Shown here: positions 30,032 to 32,185 of the stretch, in pieces
Layout of the letters: each line of letters starts with the position of its first letter
How positions within the stretch are numbered: the first letter of the stretch is position 1
DNA from: Streptomyces triticirhizae
Lineage (GTDB): Bacteria > Actinomycetota > Actinomycetes > Streptomycetales > Streptomycetaceae
Direction: 5' to 3'
Assembly: GCF_003696235.1 (NCBI RefSeq)
Contig: NZ_RFFJ01000053.1
Coordinates: 1-32,185 of the forward strand
Length of the DNA stretch: 32,185 bases
Program-made: the position numbers and the translations under genes
Notes under the pieces: model-generated
Databases searched by the model: none
What the model was told of the DNA's origin: nothing
Seen by the model: only the letters and a program-made list of their open reading frames with translations

Positions 30032-31024
30032 TCAGGCGGCGGTCGCCAGGCCGAGTTGGGCGCGCAGCTCGCGCTCGCTGGCGTTGGCCCCGGTGCAGAC
30101 CACCGCTACCCGCCGGCCGGAGAACCGCTCCGGGTGGGCCAGCAGCGCCGCCAGCCCGGCGGCCCCCGCCCCCTCGGCGAGCGTGTGGGCGTCGCGCATC
30201 AGCACCCACTGGGCCTCGCTGATCCGGTCGTCATCGACGAGCAGAAAGTCAGCCAGCCCCCGGCCCATCAGCCCCTGGGTCAGGGCGAACCCGCACCCCG
30301 TCGCCAGGCCCTCGGCGCGGGTCGCGTTGGGGCGGGTGAGCAGCCGGCCGGCGCGCCAGGAGTCGTGGGCGGCCGGGGAGGCCGCCGACTGCACGGCGAT
30401 CACCTCGCAGCGCGGGGCGAGCGCCTGGGCCACCAGGCACGCGGCGGCGGCGCCGCTGCCCCCGCCGACCGGGACCACCACCGCGTCCAGGTCGGGCGCC
30501 TGCTCGAAGATCTCCAGATAGGCGGTGGCGACCCCGGCCACCAGCGCCGGCTCGTCCGCCGCGCTCACCAGCCGGGCACCGCCCTCCTCGGCGACCAGCC
30601 GGGCGCGTTCGGCGGCCTCGCCCATGTCGGCGCCGGCCTCGATCAGTTCGGCGCCCAGGGCGCGCACGGCGGCGGCCTTGCACGGGTTGGGGTTGACGGG
30701 CATCACGATGGTGCAGCGCGTGCCGTGCTGTCGGGCCGCGAAGGCCAGCGACTGGGCATGGTTGCCCGTCGAGTAGCCGACGATGCCCGCCCGCCGTTCC
30801 TCCGCGTCGAGTCCGGCCAGCAGATTGAGCCCGCCCCGCACCTTGAAGGCCCCGGTGGGCTGCACGTTCTCGTGCTTCACCAGCACGTTGGCGCCGGTCG
30901 TCGCGTCCAGCGCGGGATAGTTCCACATCGGGGTCGGGGGCAGCTGTCCCGCGAGCACGCGGCGGGCCGCCAGCGCGTCGGAGATGGTCGGCTGGGGCGC
31001 GGGCGCGGGGATCGGCTGAGCCAT
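30032..31024 (-). CDS. PLP-dependent threonine/serine dehydratase-like enzyme (fold type II)
   Basis: 330 residues. Likely deaminates a hydroxy-amino acid (threonine, serine or an analogue) to the 2-oxo acid and ammonia. The PLP lysine is K61 in PTGAFKVRGG; the substrate loop is STGNHA (85-90), the phosphate-binding loop VGGGSG (186-191), and EGAGAAGLAAL (284-294) is the usual C-terminal block. Position 310, which faces the PLP ring nitrogen in this fold, is Cys in VVCTGANAS, where Ser is more common. No ACT regulatory domain, so it is a catabolic-type enzyme. ATG at 31024. Divergent from the LysR gene, which probably regulates it. Confidence 0.87.
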   Translation of the reverse strand: MAQPIPAPAPQPTISDALAARRVLAGQLPPTPMWNYPALDATTGANVLVKHENVQPTGAFKVRGGLNLLAGLDAEERRAGIVGYSTGNHAQSLAFAARQHGTRCTIVMPVNPNPCKAAAVRALGAELIEAGADMGEAAERARLVAEEGGARLVSAADEPALVAGVATAYLEIFEQAPDLDAVVVPVGGGSGAAAACLVAQALAPRCEVIAVQSAASPAAHDSWRAGRLLTRPNATRAEGLATGCGFALTQGLMGRGLADFLLVDDDRISEAQWVLMRDAHTLAEGAGAAGLAALLAHPERFSGRRVAVVCTGANASERELRAQLGLATAA

Positions 31025-31120
31025 GCGGGCACTGTCGCACGAAGCGGACGCATAGCTCCAATGCTTGTTTTCTCTGCTTCCATCGAGGCCGTCTATCTCG
31101 CCTGGTCGCGGAGGCGCGGC

Positions 31121-31133
31121 TAGGCTCGTCGGT
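31121..31133 (+). promoter_or_regulatory. -10 box for a leaderless lysR transcript
   Basis: TAGGCT at 31121-31126 followed by 7 nt and the ATG at 31134, with no Shine-Dalgarno sequence. The 109-bp divergent space also holds AGC-N6-GCT (about 31054-31065), a possible but weak LysR-type site. Confidence 0.45.
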
Positions 31134-32066
31134 ATGTGGAACCTCACCAGGCTTCGGGTGCTGGTCGCGGTGGCCAGGGAGGGCTCGGTGACGGGCGCCG
31201 CCGAGGCGCTGCACTACGCCCAGCCCTCGGTCAGCCACCATCTGGCGCGGCTGGAGGCCGAGGTCGGGGTGGTGCTGGTGCGCCGGGTGGGGCGCGGGGT
31301 GCTGCTGACGGACGCGGGCCGGCTGCTGGTGGAACGGGCCGAGGAGATCCTGGGCCGGGTGGAGTCGGCGCGCGCCGAGGTGGCGGCGCACGCCGGCCTG
31401 CGCACCGGGCGCGTGCGGCTGGCCGCGTTCCCCTCGGCGCTGGCGACGCTGGTGCCGCCGGCCGCCGCCCGGCTGGCCGCCGAACACCCGGGCGTCGAGC
31501 TGGCGTTGACGGAGGCGGAGCCGCCGGCGGCGCTGACCGCGCTGCGGAACGCTGACGTGGACGCGGCGCTGATCTTCGCCCACGAGGCGCCGCCGGCGGG
31601 GGACCAGCGGAACACGACGCTGACGCCGCTGCTGGAGGAGCCGCTGTATCTGGTGACGGGGGGCGCCTCGTCGGAGGCGGCCGGGCGGGCGGACGCCTCG
31701 CCTGCCGGGCTGCGGGCGCACGCCGGGGACAGCTGGATCGCCGGCTGCGAACGGTGTCGGGCCCACCTGGTGTCGGTGTGTGAACGGGCCGGGTTCACGC
31801 CCAGGATCACGTTCGAGACGGACGACTACGTGGCGGTCCAGGCGCTGGTGGCCGCCGGGCTCGGGGTGAGCGTGCTGCCCGGGCTGGCGCTGGCCGCGCA
31901 CCGCGACGAACGGGTGCGGGCGGAGCGGCTGCCGGGCGAGATGCGGCGCGTGGCGCTGGCGCTCTACGGCACGGGCCCCGCGCCGGAGCCGGCGCGGGCG
32001 TTCGCCGAGGTGTTGAAGGAGACGGTCACCCCCTGGCGGGGAGGCTTCCCGGACGGCGGCGGCTGA
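31134..32066 (+). CDS. LysR-family transcriptional regulator
   Basis: 310 residues. The N-terminal winged HTH (about 3-62) reads LTRLRVLVAVAREGSVTGAA, EALHYAQPSVSHHLARLE, then VLLTDAGRLLVERAEEIL. The effector-binding domain (about 90-300) has GRVRLAAFPSALATLVPPAA and the late block VQALVAAGLGVSVLPGLAL. Divergent from the dehydratase, the classical arrangement for LysR control of a neighbour, so an amino acid or its oxo acid may be the effector (inference). The start ATG at 31134 sits 7 nt after a -10 box; an in-frame ATG at 31065 lies inside the divergent promoter region and is not used. Confidence 0.93.
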   Translation: MWNLTRLRVLVAVAREGSVTGAAEALHYAQPSVSHHLARLEAEVGVVLVRRVGRGVLLTDAGRLLVERAEEILGRVESARAEVAAHAGLRTGRVRLAAFPSALATLVPPAAARLAAEHPGVELALTEAEPPAALTALRNADVDAALIFAHEAPPAGDQRNTTLTPLLEEPLYLVTGGASSEAAGRADASPAGLRAHAGDSWIAGCERCRAHLVSVCERAGFTPRITFETDDYVAVQALVAAGLGVSVLPGLALAAHRDERVRAERLPGEMRRVALALYGTGPAPEPARAFAEVLKETVTPWRGGFPDGGG

Positions 32067-32071
32067 GCCGG

Positions 32072-32103
32072 GCGCGGCCGGCCGAGGGCGTGGCCGGCCG
32101 CGC
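32072..32103 (+). terminator. Terminator of the lysR gene
   Basis: A perfect 12-bp stem (32072-32083 with 32092-32103; core CGCGGCCGGCC) and an 8-nt loop, 5 nt after the stop. A second, imperfect inverted repeat (32110-32125 with 32150-32169) follows; it could serve a gene coming in from the right edge. No gene is identifiable in 32104-32185. Confidence 0.65.
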
Positions 32104-32185
32104 GGGTGTGGCCCCGCCCGCCCGCCACGGTCCCGCCTTCGGCGGAGCTGCGGGCGGACGGGTGGGGCCGACCGGTCAGGCGGTC

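Noticed and set aside
32104..32185. 3' end of a minus-strand gene entering from the right (possible stop at 32176-32178)
   Set aside because: Only a few codons are inside the window, too little to tell coding from chance.

Overview
The window is about 32 kb of very GC-rich DNA with strong G/C preference at third codon positions. It shows frequent GTG starts, one TTG start, a probable CTG start, and many ATGA/GTGA stop-start overlaps. The gene content (pentalenene-synthase-like terpene cyclase, streptogrisin-type protease, PspAB/HtpX pair, coenzyme F420 oxidoreductase, mycobacterial-type methionine aminopeptidase, ABC sugar importer lacking its ATPase) points to Streptomyces or a close actinomycete. 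It reads as chromosome. I found no tRNA, rRNA, CRISPR array, intact insertion sequence or phage gene; the one mobile-element trace is a small foldback element near 29.8 kb.

Left part (1-13 kb), mostly housekeeping with some secretory and secondary genes: a terpene synthase running off the left edge; nadE (NAD+ synthase); a secreted S1 protease whose promoter carries sugar-regulator-like operators; htpX-pspAB (membrane protein quality control); a divergent alpha/beta-hydrolase/TetR pair with two perfect palindromes between them; a membrane-anchored VanJ-like phosphatase; panB; a small membrane protein and npdG (F420:NADP); a small conserved protein and map; and a heme oxygenase behind an iron box.

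Middle (13-18 kb): a carbohydrate uptake block consisting of a lipoprotein binding protein and two permeases with overlapping stop/start codons, then a GH13 glucosidase, closed by a perfect 20-bp stem terminator. No ATPase is encoded, so a shared ATPase such as MsiK must serve it. A lipoprotein gene and a doubtful ORF follow.

Right-centre (19.2-28.9 kb): the most interesting region. A FadR-type GntR regulator is divergent from an eight-gene, tightly packed operon: acetamidase/formamidase, AtzH-amidase fusion, NitT/TauT-type ABC importer (lipoprotein, permease, ATPase), dihydroorotase-like amidohydrolase, kynurenine-formamidase-like hydrolase, and a DUF1275 membrane protein. Identical 11-bp palindromes TGGTCAGACCA lie in front of both the regulator and the operon. 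The set looks like a self-contained import and stepwise C-N bond hydrolysis pathway for an unidentified amide, ureide or cyclic imide, yielding ammonia and small acids.

Right end (29-32 kb): a VOC protein, a small membrane protein whose stop codon is formed at the edge of the foldback (MITE-like) element, and a PLP-dependent threonine/serine dehydratase divergent from a LysR regulator.
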